Source: Sinohyriopsis cumingii (Eukaryota > Mollusca > Bivalvia > Unionida > Unionidae). From it: 64,000 bases of DNA. Each line of letters opens with the position of its first letter. Position 1 is the stretch's first letter. The stretch lies in the NCBI GenBank assembly GCA_028554795.2, contig CM068831.1:32166644-32230643 (forward strand), given 5' to 3'. Both the position numbers and the translations under genes were made by a program. This document shows, in pieces, positions 1 to 6,561 of this stretch. The notes beneath the pieces are model-generated. The model was not told the origin of the DNA. It saw nothing but the letters and a program-made list of their open reading frames with translations, and did not search any database.

Positions 1-345
1 ATTTCAAAATTAAAAAATCAAGGAATTGAATTATCTGATGGTCTCGACAGTGAAAAAATATTATCCGATTATGAGATTATTAACGAACAGTCGAAACGGG
101 GGCGTTTTACCCTGGCCCGCGAGTATTTTTTTATAAAACGATTACAACATACGATTAATGAGAACCTGTACCACAATGACGCAAATGCATTCATTGGACT
201 ATTTACTGCCGTTGAAATAATACGAAAAAAACTCGGACGTGTTTATGAACGACGCCGGGAGATTTCTAGTAAGATCAAAAACATTAGAAGGATTATAGAC
301 GAAAACTCCGTGGAGCTCCCGATGGTACACTCGGCGGAAAATTAG
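1..345 (+). CDS. C-terminal part of an unrecognised element protein (5' end outside window)
   Basis: Frame 1 is open from the first base to a TAG at 343-345, giving 114 residues of a protein whose start lies left of the window. The visible part is mostly predicted helix, rich in charged residues, with a basic stretch (KKLGRVYERRREISSKIKNI) that looks like an amphipathic or coiled-coil helix near the end. I do not recognise the family. It belongs to the element because it has the same strand, composition and tight spacing (24 bp to the next start). In related elements this position may carry packaging, replication or minor virion genes, but nothing visible lets me choose. Confidence 0.6.
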   Translation: MSKLKNQGIELSDGLDSEKILSDYEIINEQSKRGRFTLAREYFFIKRLQHTINENLYHNDANAFIGLFTAVEIIRKKLGRVYERRREISSKIKNIRRIIDENSVELPMVHSAEN

Positions 346-350
346 AAAAT
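340..350 (+). promoter_or_regulatory. Putative promoter motif before the 313-aa gene
   Basis: The sequence AATTAGAAAAT overlaps the preceding stop codon and lies 20 bp before the ATG at 370, which is itself preceded by TTTACAATA. This is the loosest member of a motif family (consensus TAATTGAAAACA, then an A/T-rich patch at the ATG) repeated before five element genes. A promoter role is inferred from recurrence and position. Confidence 0.35.
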
Positions 351-369
351 TGCGGATCAATTTACAATA

Positions 370-1311
370 ATGGTAGGTGAATCACTTACTACTCGGCTAG
401 CCAGAGAGCGGCTAGCAGCGCTTAAAAAGTTTATACCGTTACGAGACAGAGTGAGAGAGAAACTTCAAACGCGACAACAAATGCAAACCGATTTTACTGT
501 TGGAAGCGAACAGTTATTTGCCCCGGTAACTAAAGCGACTAAGGATGTTACGGCGGCAACTGTACCCGTTCTTGGTGCGCTTGAAAAGATAGCGGCAGAG
601 ACAAAACAAACAAAAAGGTCTTTAGAAACACTCCCTGCAAAAATAGCGGCTGCTACAACACGGAGGCCACCACCACTCGCTATAACCGAACCACAAGAAC
701 CTTATGTTACAATGGCCGACGAAGAAGAACCAGGCGCCACCGCAAGAGAACCAGAAGAAGAAATACCCGAAGAAACACCCGAAGAAACATCGAAAGAAAA
801 AAAGAAAGAGGGAAATATACCCCGTAATGTTCTTAAAAAGTCCGCAATAGATCAAATTAGAGACATCGACGACGATGAAGAATTAGTTAATTTTGTTGCT
901 ACAACATCAACTAAGAGCATTCGAGATGAGTATATCAATGAAAGTTACAAGAAAAAAATAACCTCGACGGAGAACTGGGCAAGAATAGTGTATTTAGCGA
1001 GTAAACATAGAGAAGCATTACCACATCGTGGTGATCCCGATTACGATAAATTCCTCGAGAAAGTTAAGAGTATAACACCAAAAAAAGGAAAAGGATACTC
1101 TGTTGGTAAAGAATCCTACGGCGTTACCTGTCCTAATAGTGTTCTCAGTGATATATCACGGCTGGAAGTACTAATCGGAGGAAAACGAGCCGGAAATAAC
1201 TCTACGGAAATAATCAATGAGGCCGCTGATATTTGCAAGCGGTTATTTACAGGCGGTATTATGGACATTAATGCATATCGAACGCTCATAGACGAGCTCG
1301 TGGATGATTAA
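370..1311 (+). CDS. 313-aa conserved element protein with acidic linker and C-terminal helical domain
   Basis: The product has a basic helical N-terminus (residues 1-50), a low-complexity Pro/Glu-rich linker (about 95-150), a helical middle, and a C-terminal domain from about 255 with the pattern LIGGK-AGN-S...NEAADI...L...GIMD...YRTLIDEL. From memory, this C-terminal AGN/NE...YxxL pattern recurs in uncharacterised proteins of Polinton-like elements in invertebrate genomes; I know no function. LIGG at 268-271 fits the adenain-type cleavage pattern (M/I/L)XGG-X, so the last 42 residues may be released by the protease at 3,828-4,286. The ATG at 370 is favoured by the motif 20 bp upstream. A virion core or scaffold-like role is possible but unproven. 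Confidence 0.7.
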   Translation: MVGESLTTRLARERLAALKKFIPLRDRVREKLQTRQQMQTDFTVGSEQLFAPVTKATKDVTAATVPVLGALEKIAAETKQTKRSLETLPAKIAAATTRRPPPLAITEPQEPYVTMADEEEPGATAREPEEEIPEETPEETSKEKKKEGNIPRNVLKKSAIDQIRDIDDDEELVNFVATTSTKSIRDEYINESYKKKITSTENWARIVYLASKHREALPHRGDPDYDKFLEKVKSITPKKGKGYSVGKESYGVTCPNSVLSDISRLEVLIGGKRAGNNSTEIINEAADICKRLFTGGIMDINAYRTLIDELVDD

Positions 1312-1320
1312 TTGGAAAAC
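1309..1320 (+). promoter_or_regulatory. Putative promoter motif before the pVI-like gene
   Basis: TAATTGGAAAAC starts in the stop codon of the 313-aa gene (1309-1311) and lies 17 bp before ATG 1338, with TTTTTAATAAGG between. It belongs to the motif family shared by five genes; function is inferred. Confidence 0.4.
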
Positions 1321-1337
1321 TGGTGTTTTTAATAAGG

Positions 1338-1835
1338 ATGATCATACACTACAACCATGATAAACCAGTACTCGTCTACGTGGTAAACTCGCGATTGCCT
1401 GTTTACCGCGCGTACTATGGAGATGGTCTCGGTAGCACCATTGCGGGGTTATTTACAAGAATGGCTCCAAAAGTAGCGCCGTTAGCCAAACAATTAGGAA
1501 TGAAGGCTATTGATGTTATTCGTGATAAGGGTATTAGTGCTATTGGAGATGTTGCCGGAAAGGCGCTTTCTGCCGCGCGAGACAAACTAATGTCGTTGGT
1601 GAAATCCAGGAGAAAAAAACAGAAACCACCGGTGATGCCATCAACGACAGTGATGCCTGCAAATGTCAGTAAAGTAATAAATAACGCCGTGGAAGAAAAA
1701 TTAGAGTCGTTGGCGGCGACGACTCCGTCGTTGGCGACTTCGCCATCCGCCGATGCGGCAACCAACGCGCTCATGAACGCGATAGCGGGGAGTGGTTTAA
1801 ATTCAAAGAATTTACGACGAAAAAATCGCAATTGA
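1338..1835 (+). CDS. pVI-like amphipathic, basic minor virion protein (165 aa)
   Basis: After a short N-terminal stretch comes YYGDGLGS, then a run of Gly/Ala-rich amphipathic helices (about residues 24-85), a basic segment (KSRRKKQK), an Ala/Thr/Ser-rich linker and a very basic C-terminus. The layout, a glycine-led amphipathic membrane-active helix plus basic tail, matches the adenovirus pVI-like proteins of Polinton/adintovirus elements, which line the capsid interior. IAGS-G at 149-153 fits the adenain pattern (M/I/L)XGX-G and would free a 13-residue basic tail, GLNSKNLRRKNRN, recalling the pVI-derived peptide that activates adenovirus protease. I chose ATG 1338, 17 bp after the conserved motif; an upstream GTG at 1323 is in frame but unlikely. 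It sits directly before the capsid gene. Confidence 0.65.
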   Translation: MIIHYNHDKPVLVYVVNSRLPVYRAYYGDGLGSTIAGLFTRMAPKVAPLAKQLGMKAIDVIRDKGISAIGDVAGKALSAARDKLMSLVKSRRKKQKPPVMPSTTVMPANVSKVINNAVEEKLESLAATTPSLATSPSADAATNALMNAIAGSGLNSKNLRRKNRN

Positions 1836-1840
1836 AAACA
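1830..1840 (+). promoter_or_regulatory. Putative promoter motif before the major capsid gene
   Basis: AATTGAAAACA lies just before and within the stop codon of the pVI-like gene, and 20 bp before ATG 1861. The spacing equals that of the first gene, and an AAATAATAGA patch directly precedes ATG 1861. This supports 1861 over the upstream in-frame ATG at 1846. Confidence 0.45.
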
Positions 1841-1860
1841 TCAACATGATAAATAATAGA

Positions 1861-3288
1861 ATGTTTGCGCGTACCGCTGATCCCGCGTTTGATATGGACG
1901 CCCCAGTGCGCAGGGATGATTCTGTCCGTGATTATCAATATTATTCTTATTATGCAGCGCAACCCGACCTACGATCGCGAATTGAACTTCAAGTCCAAGA
2001 TACCAGTAAATATTTTTTGCCGTGTGAAGCGTTTATCGAAATCGAGGGAGAACTCGTGACAAATGCCGCCGATAATGCACCATACGCAGATGACCATCGT
2101 GTTCGAGTTGGCTTCGTCAACAACGGTATCATGGCGTTATTTGAGAGCGCCAGATATCTTATTGACGGGCGAGAAATTGAATCAATAGAACGCGAGGTTG
2201 ATGTTGCAACGACGATAATTGGGTTGGCGAGATACTCGGATGATTATACAAGATCGGCGGGCCCATCTATGATGTTTGCGAAGGACACCACCAATAACGC
2301 TGACCATATTCAGTACATCAACGTGCTGGCGGAAAGAGATACCGCAACTGACCCACAGGCTGAAGCAGCCAATCCAGACCGCAGAGCAAGACCAGGTGCT
2401 AATTTTAATATTATAAAAAACACCAACAATGATTACAATCTAGGATTCGCAGCACGAGTAGGAATGTTGCAAGGACCACGCCGACAGTTTTCATGCGCGA
2501 TTCCACTCCATCACATATTTGGATTCTGCAGAAATGTCAGAAAAGTTGTCTATGGGGCTAAGCATACAATCGCGCTGACGCGAAGGGGCGATGATAACAA
2601 TGCAATATGGCGTGCTGCTGGCGTCGCTGCCGGTAAAGTCATTTTAACTAAAATGGCATTGTGGATGCCGGTGCTGACTCCATCAGTTACCACGGAAGCA
2701 CGATTGTTAGCATTTATGGAACAGGGAGGGAAATCGTTGTTGAGTTGGCTAGCGGTAACAACTGATGCTAAAGAGGATAACGTCGCCGATACGTTTACAT
2801 GGCACCTGGCATCAAAACAGGGTGTTTCAGCCCCGCGTCATATATTCATAGCGCTACAGAATAGGGAACGATTGGGCAGTCAAGAACGCAGCCATATGAT
2901 ATTTGATCAATTAGGAGTCAGGGATGTTTCGCTGAGAATAAACGGATAACAGGAACCATCCGAGGATATACAGCTTAATTACGGCGACAACCATATCGCA
3001 CGTGTGTACCATCGATTGCTGTCGTATATGGGTCGTGATCAAAACGTCGACACTGGTTTGCAAATATCACAACTTGATTTTAAAAACCTGTATCCGATTT
3101 ATTATTTTTCGCTGGAACATCTTGATTTAACGAGACAATCCGTCGTTGATATACACTTCCGAGCTCGTATAGCCCCGGGTGGTGTTAATTATAGAGCGGT
3201 TGCTGTCATTCTCAGCGATAAATCAATGCTGCTAGAAGGTGTTGGTGGACGAATGAGAATCGTTGATGCGCCAGTGGAAAACATGTAA
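1861..3288 (+). pseudogene. Major capsid protein, double jelly-roll type, interrupted by one in-frame TAA
   Basis: The reading frame runs from 1861 to a TAA at 3286-3288 and is broken once, by TAA at 2947-2949. The first part is about 362 residues (367 if ATG 1846 is used); the same frame is then open for a further 112 codons. Beta-strand-rich segments fill both parts: LRSRIELQVQDTSKYFLP near the start, the RRQFSCAIPLHHIFGFCR region mid-protein, and a C-terminal stretch ending in a YFSLEHLDLTRQ...VVDIHF pattern. These fit the two-jelly-roll capsid proteins of Polinton/adintovirus elements, about 480 residues, which form the hexons of an icosahedral shell. The tail after the stop is needed for the second barrel, so the 362-residue product should not fold as a full subunit. 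The cause is either a nonsense mutation in an integrated copy or translational readthrough. The rest of the frame is undamaged, so the break is probably recent. Confidence 0.75.
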
Positions 3289-3297
3289 TTGAAAGCA
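3286..3297 (+). promoter_or_regulatory. Putative promoter motif before the 158-aa gene
   Basis: TAATTGAAAGCA begins in the capsid-gene stop codon and ends 18 bp before ATG 3316. GTTTACAATAA immediately precedes the ATG, echoing the TTTACAATA at the first gene. This is one of the closest matches between motif copies. Confidence 0.45.
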
Positions 3298-3315
3298 CAA
3301 ACGCGTTTACAATAA

Positions 3316-3792
3316 ATGTCGTATAGTGTCGTCAGTGTAGAGTTGACTGATGGTCAAGTCAAGAAATTACGATCAAAGTCGGCTAAACAATGCGGAACCA
3401 CAATAACGCTGAAGCCGTCGCAGATGGCGGGTGGTAATCATAAGATATCGTTGACGGCGCGTCAAATAAAACATTTCAATGATGCGATGAAGAATAAAAA
3501 GGGTGTTCAAATAGATTTTTCATCCGCAGCAATTAAAAACATGGAAAAGACCGGTGGGATATTTCCGCTGTTAGCTGCGATTCCGGCATTAATTGCCGCG
3601 GCCGCACCAGCAGTGGCTAAGGCGGCGGCGTTAGGAGCCGTTGGTACCGCGGCGGGAATGGCATTGAAGAAGGCAACCGGGAAAGGCTACAAAAAAAAAC
3701 GACCCGTGGCCGGAAAGGGTCTAAGACTACCGGGAACCCCGTATTCATGGTACTCGGGAAAGGGTCTAAGACTACCGGGAACCGTTTATTGA
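3316..3792 (+). CDS. 158-aa hydrophobic/basic virion-type protein with C-terminal GKGLRLPGT repeats
   Basis: Residues 1-70 alternate strand-forming and basic segments (VELTDGQVKKLRS, ITLKPSQ, ISLTARQIKHFNDAMKNKKGVQIDFS). A hydrophobic, Ala-rich segment follows (about 78-118: GGIFPLLAAIPALIAAAAPAVAKAA), then a lysine-rich stretch and two copies of GKGLRLPGT joined by PYSWYS. The order (basic repeat, GG-led hydrophobic helix, basic tail) is, from memory, a recurring small protein of invertebrate Polinton-like elements. A capsid-interior, membrane-active or DNA-binding role is inference. MAGG-N at 37-41 fits the adenain cleavage rule. The gene sits between capsid and protease genes; its stop codon lies inside an 18-bp palindrome. 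The C-terminal repeat is also a 27-bp DNA duplication. Confidence 0.65.
   Translation: MSYSVVSVELTDGQVKKLRSKSAKQCGTTITLKPSQMAGGNHKISLTARQIKHFNDAMKNKKGVQIDFSSAAIKNMEKTGGIFPLLAAIPALIAAAAPAVAKAAALGAVGTAAGMALKKATGKGYKKKRPVAGKGLRLPGTPYSWYSGKGLRLPGTVY
3709..3785 (+). repeat. Duplicated 27-bp coding repeat (GKGLRLPGT)
   Basis: Two apparently identical copies of a stretch beginning GGAAAGGGTCTAAGAC and ending CCGGGAACC lie 48 bp apart, so the spacing keeps the frame. They encode the duplicated GKGLRLPGT at the end of the 158-aa protein. Identity at DNA level suggests a young duplication. Confidence 0.8.
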
Positions 3793-3817
3793 CTCGGGAG
3801 TCAATGACTCCTGAGTC
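3788..3817 (+). promoter_or_regulatory. Back-to-back GACTC palindromes before the protease gene
   Basis: ATTGACTC-GG-GAGTCAAT (3788-3805) is a perfect 8-bp inverted repeat with a 2-bp centre covering the stop codon of the 158-aa gene. GACTC-CT-GAGTC (3806-3817) follows at once. They lie 10-40 bp before ATG 3828 of the protease gene, which lacks the AATTGAAAAC motif. They could be an operator-like site or an RNA hairpin; no function is shown. Confidence 0.4.
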
Positions 3818-3827
3818 TATGACTCCA

Positions 3828-4286
3828 ATGTCTAATTTTGATTTAATAGATGCCGCAAACGCGCTAGCGATAAAAAACTTCAGAGGTGTTTTTATGAGGG
3901 ATCAATTACCGGCGGCACCAAGAAATATTGAAACCGGCATAATTAACCTCGATGGGTCCTCCGGAGCGGGAACTCATTGGGTTGCATACGCAATTGATCC
4001 GCGTGCGATCGTCTATTTTGATTCATACGGGTTAGCCCCGCCGAAAGAGTTCATGCGGTATGTCCGGGCGTGTTCAGCCCGGGCGTGTTCAGCCCGGGTT
4101 TTTTATTCCACGCTGCCAACACAGCGATTAAGCGACCCACCGATATGTGGCCGCGAGGTATTGAACGTACTTGCGGCGATTTCATCATCGCGAAAACCAC
4201 CTCATGTGGTTGTAAACGAATACACTAGTGGGGTCGTAGAAGCTCAACGGATTTTAGAGAATAACATTTACAATAATAATGATTGA
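3828..4286 (+). CDS. Adenain-like cysteine protease (virion maturation, 152 aa)
   Basis: The pattern GTHWVAYAI (His50), IVYFDSYG (Asp65), a Gln at 99 and PPICGREVL (Cys107) is the His-Asp-Gln-Cys arrangement of the adenovirus-protease/Ulp1-like fold, in the order seen in Polinton and adintovirus maturation proteases. Such proteases cleave capsid precursors at (M/I/L)XGX-G or XGG-X, and three proteins encoded upstream carry matching sites. I place the start at ATG 3828 (MSNFDLID...) because family members begin close to this point; in-frame codons up to 3747 overlap the previous gene. A 15-bp tandem duplication (4064-4093) adds ACSAR twice between Asp65 and Cys107. The gene overlaps the fiber gene by 8 bp. 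Confidence 0.85.
   Translation: MSNFDLIDAANALAIKNFRGVFMRDQLPAAPRNIETGIINLDGSSGAGTHWVAYAIDPRAIVYFDSYGLAPPKEFMRYVRACSARACSARVFYSTLPTQRLSDPPICGREVLNVLAAISSSRKPPHVVVNEYTSGVVEAQRILENNIYNNND
4064..4093 (+). repeat. 15-bp tandem duplication inside the protease gene
   Basis: CCGGGCGTGTTCAGC occurs twice in tandem (4064-4078 and 4079-4093), followed by a third partial CCGGG. It keeps frame and encodes RACSA repeated. It falls in the loop between the catalytic Asp and Gln/Cys segments. Confidence 0.85.
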
Positions 4287-5994
4287 TATCTGGGGACGAC
4301 CGGTTTCGGCGCTGAAAAAGCCCACGGAAACGCCCGCCACCGATGACATAAAAAAACTAATTGAGGATGAAATCGCTGATACGTTGAATTTAACAAGTGT
4401 TGACCCGGGCGAAATAGTTGTGTTTCAAGACCGCCAGGGTAAATTGAAATCCAGTAATGTGTCGCTGAATGACGTTTTAATACGACAGCGTGATGCCGCC
4501 GAGAACGCTATCGCGCTGTATACCAGCGACGGACGACTCAAACCGGGTGAAGATATATCGATGATAGATGGAAGAATAAGTATACTTGGCAACAGTTATA
4601 TAACCATGTCGAATTCGTTAAAGGGTTTACGTGGTGAATTTAACTTTCATGGAGAACAGTTCAGGTCGATGCTAACGCGTTTCACCAATGTGCAACACAT
4701 TGTCGATAGTTTTTTTCGGGGACCCCCGACGGCAACCGAACCAAATCTTGCAACAATAACAAATGCTATTTCGGAACTTATGGCGCTGTCGGCCAATTTA
4801 CCACCGTTACGAAAAAATGTTAACAGGATCGATGACAACTTTGATAAATTCTTTGGTAAAAAAAATACCAAGCCGGATGAGATTACAATAACTATAAATG
4901 ATATCACTGCGTATGGACAGGAAATAAAAACAATCAAAACTGATATTGAAGCGAACAAAAAAAGTGTAGACGTGCATGAACGGGAAATAGAAATAATCGG
5001 CGCTAATGTTGCAACGATCATAAATAATGTAGACTCGCATGGACGGAAAATAGAAACAATCAAAACTGATGTTGCAACGATCATAAATAATATAAACGCG
5101 CATACACAGGAAATAGGAATAATCAAAACTGATATTGAAGCGAACAAAAAAAATGTAGACGCGCATACACAGGAAATAGGAACAATCAAAACTGATGTCG
5201 AAGCGAACAAAAAAAATGTAGACGCGTATTGGCGGGAAATAGGATTAATTAAAACTGATGTTGCAGCGAATAAAAAAGGTATAGACGTGCATACATATGA
5301 AATAGAAACAATCAAACTTGATGTTGCAGCGAACAAAAAAAGCATGACCGAGAATACACGGGAAATAGAAACAATCAAAACTAATGTTGTAACGATCATA
5401 AATAATGTAGACGCGCATAGACAGAGAATAGAAACAATTAACACTAATGCTATAGCGAGCAAAAAAAGTATAGACGTGCATGAAGGGGAAATAGAAGTAC
5501 TCAAAATTAATGTTATAGCGAACAAAAAAAGTATAGACACGCATATACAGGAAATAAATACACTCATTACTAGGGTTGCAGCGAACAAAAAAGATGTGGA
5601 CACGCATATACAGGAAATAGGAACGATTAAAACTGATGTTAAAGCGATTAAAGACGGACTACCGAGAGTAGCAGAGCAATTCGAAAAAATAAAAATCCCT
5701 CATGAGAACATCATCAACACAGTATACACAATTCGGCATGGATCATTCGATTGGACTCCTACACAGAATACAGTAAATATCACCGCAACTGTTAAGGGCA
5801 TTTATCGATTGACACTGATTTCAATGATGCAGTTTAATATATTATCGTCGAGTTCATCCGGGTTTAACAATACAATATCAACAATTATAGACAAGAACGC
5901 AACTGAACAGTTTACAATTTATGCCGTTGATAGAAATCTAGCCCGGGCAAACATTACATGGTATGTGGAATTTGCAGCGAATCTAAGTAATTAA
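4279..5994 (+). CDS. Fiber-like vertex protein with twelve 21-residue coiled-coil repeats (571 aa)
   Basis: The N-terminus (MIDIWGRPV then a Lys/Pro/Thr-rich linker) has the look of a short anchoring tail. Residues 30-205 are mixed. Residues 209-460 (DNA 4,903-5,658) are exactly twelve units of 21 residues with core EIxTIKTDV, a basic NKK or an IINN turn and a V/I-D-x-H start. This is three heptads per unit, typical of a trimeric coiled-coil shaft. The last 111 residues are beta-prone (TVNITATVKGIYRLTLIS, ITWYVEFAANLSN) and could be a receptor-binding head. The gene lies between protease and penton-type genes, fitting a spike on the penton vertex. It resembles fiber by architecture only; I recognise no specific knob family. 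Start ATG 4279 overlaps the protease end (ATGATTGA), with no promoter motif of its own. Confidence 0.7.
   Translation: MIDIWGRPVSALKKPTETPATDDIKKLIEDEIADTLNLTSVDPGEIVVFQDRQGKLKSSNVSLNDVLIRQRDAAENAIALYTSDGRLKPGEDISMIDGRISILGNSYITMSNSLKGLRGEFNFHGEQFRSMLTRFTNVQHIVDSFFRGPPTATEPNLATITNAISELMALSANLPPLRKNVNRIDDNFDKFFGKKNTKPDEITITINDITAYGQEIKTIKTDIEANKKSVDVHEREIEIIGANVATIINNVDSHGRKIETIKTDVATIINNINAHTQEIGIIKTDIEANKKNVDAHTQEIGTIKTDVEANKKNVDAYWREIGLIKTDVAANKKGIDVHTYEIETIKLDVAANKKSMTENTREIETIKTNVVTIINNVDAHRQRIETINTNAIASKKSIDVHEGEIEVLKINVIANKKSIDTHIQEINTLITRVAANKKDVDTHIQEIGTIKTDVKAIKDGLPRVAEQFEKIKIPHENIINTVYTIRHGSFDWTPTQNTVNITATVKGIYRLTLISMMQFNILSSSSSGFNNTISTIIDKNATEQFTIYAVDRNLARANITWYVEFAANLSN
4903..5658 (+). 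repeat. Twelve tandem 63-bp coding units (fiber shaft)
   Basis: 756 bp divide into 12 units of 63 bp with no indels. Units differ at many positions but keep the frame and heptad phase. Two variants alternate at the unit end: AACAAAAAA (NKK) and ATCATAAATAAT (IINN). The IINN form occurs in units 2, 3 and 8. Confidence 0.85.
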
Positions 5995-5999
5995 AAACA
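5988..5999 (+). promoter_or_regulatory. Putative promoter motif before the membrane-protein gene
   Basis: TAATTAAAAACA overlaps the fiber stop codon (5992-5994) and lies 20 bp before ATG 6020, with CTCTTTTAAAATAAAA between. It is the fifth member of the motif family and probably serves both the 178-aa gene and the penton gene. Confidence 0.4.
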
Positions 6000-6019
6000 C
6001 TAGCTCTTTTAAAATAAAA

Positions 6020-6556
6020 ATGACCACCAAGGAAGTTGAATCAGAGGTATCACCGACGTCACATCAATATCGATTCGATACCGCAAAAGAATTTTCCGCG
6101 AACTTGAAAACGCTTTCCGAACAATACCGTGTAAAAATAAAAAAATACCGTCGTAAAATAACCGCCATCGACGCGGTCGTGTACTCGGTGTCGGGTATAG
6201 TAGCTGGCGCCGGTGTTATTTTATCCACGGTGACCACGATAACCCCGATCGCTGTTCCAATCGCTGTCTCCGCAATGACAACAGTTGCTGGAGTTGCCAA
6301 CGCAATCACTAGGAAGATATCATCGTGTTTTCAGAAAAAACTCAACGAGTATACAGTAAAACATCAAATAGTATCCGACGCATACTCGAAATTATCCGGG
6401 TTGATCTCGTTATCGATTGATAATTTGTTCGTATCCGATGTTGAATTCTCCACGATGGTCCAGTTATATAGCTCCGCGATGTCAAAAATCGAGGATTTTC
6501 AACTGGAAGCCGAAACCACCTGGTTGTTAAAATTAGACACTAAAAACAACGAATAA
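6020..6556 (+). CDS. 178-aa membrane protein with a hydrophobic hairpin
   Basis: The layout is: a polar N-terminus, a basic helix (QYRVKIKKYRRKI, about 35-48), two adjacent hydrophobic stretches (about 50-70 and 73-95, Ala/Gly/Val/Ile-rich with a TPIAVPIAV turn), then a long helical C-terminal half with KKLNEYTVKHQIVSDAYSKL and a final acidic region. From memory this matches a small membrane protein often found in Polinton-like elements of invertebrates: basic helix, glycine-rich membrane hairpin, KxxKH helix and D/E-EF motif (here DVEFSTM). Its function is unknown; an inner-membrane or entry-related role is a guess. It is 5 bp from the penton gene, so the two are probably expressed together. 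Confidence 0.65.
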   Translation: MTTKEVESEVSPTSHQYRFDTAKEFSANLKTLSEQYRVKIKKYRRKITAIDAVVYSVSGIVAGAGVILSTVTTITPIAVPIAVSAMTTVAGVANAITRKISSCFQKKLNEYTVKHQIVSDAYSKLSGLISLSIDNLFVSDVEFSTMVQLYSSAMSKIEDFQLEAETTWLLKLDTKNNE

Positions 6557-6561
6557 TAATA

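Noticed and set aside
1415-1831. 138-codon minus-strand frame opposite the pVI-like gene
   Set aside because: Shadow of the plus-strand gene; no family features.
1846-1860. ATG 1846 as start of the capsid gene
   Set aside because: It is in frame but only 5 bp after the promoter-like motif; 1861 gives the same 20-bp spacing as other genes. Not excluded.
3747-3827. N-terminal extension of the protease
   Set aside because: It overlaps the end of the 158-aa gene and reads through its repeat in another frame; the family-like start is at 3828.
4647-5607. Long minus-strand reading frames opposite the fiber gene (up to 318 codons)
   Set aside because: They are mirror images of the 63-bp coding repeat; the plus frame has the coiled-coil logic and fits the operon-like layout.
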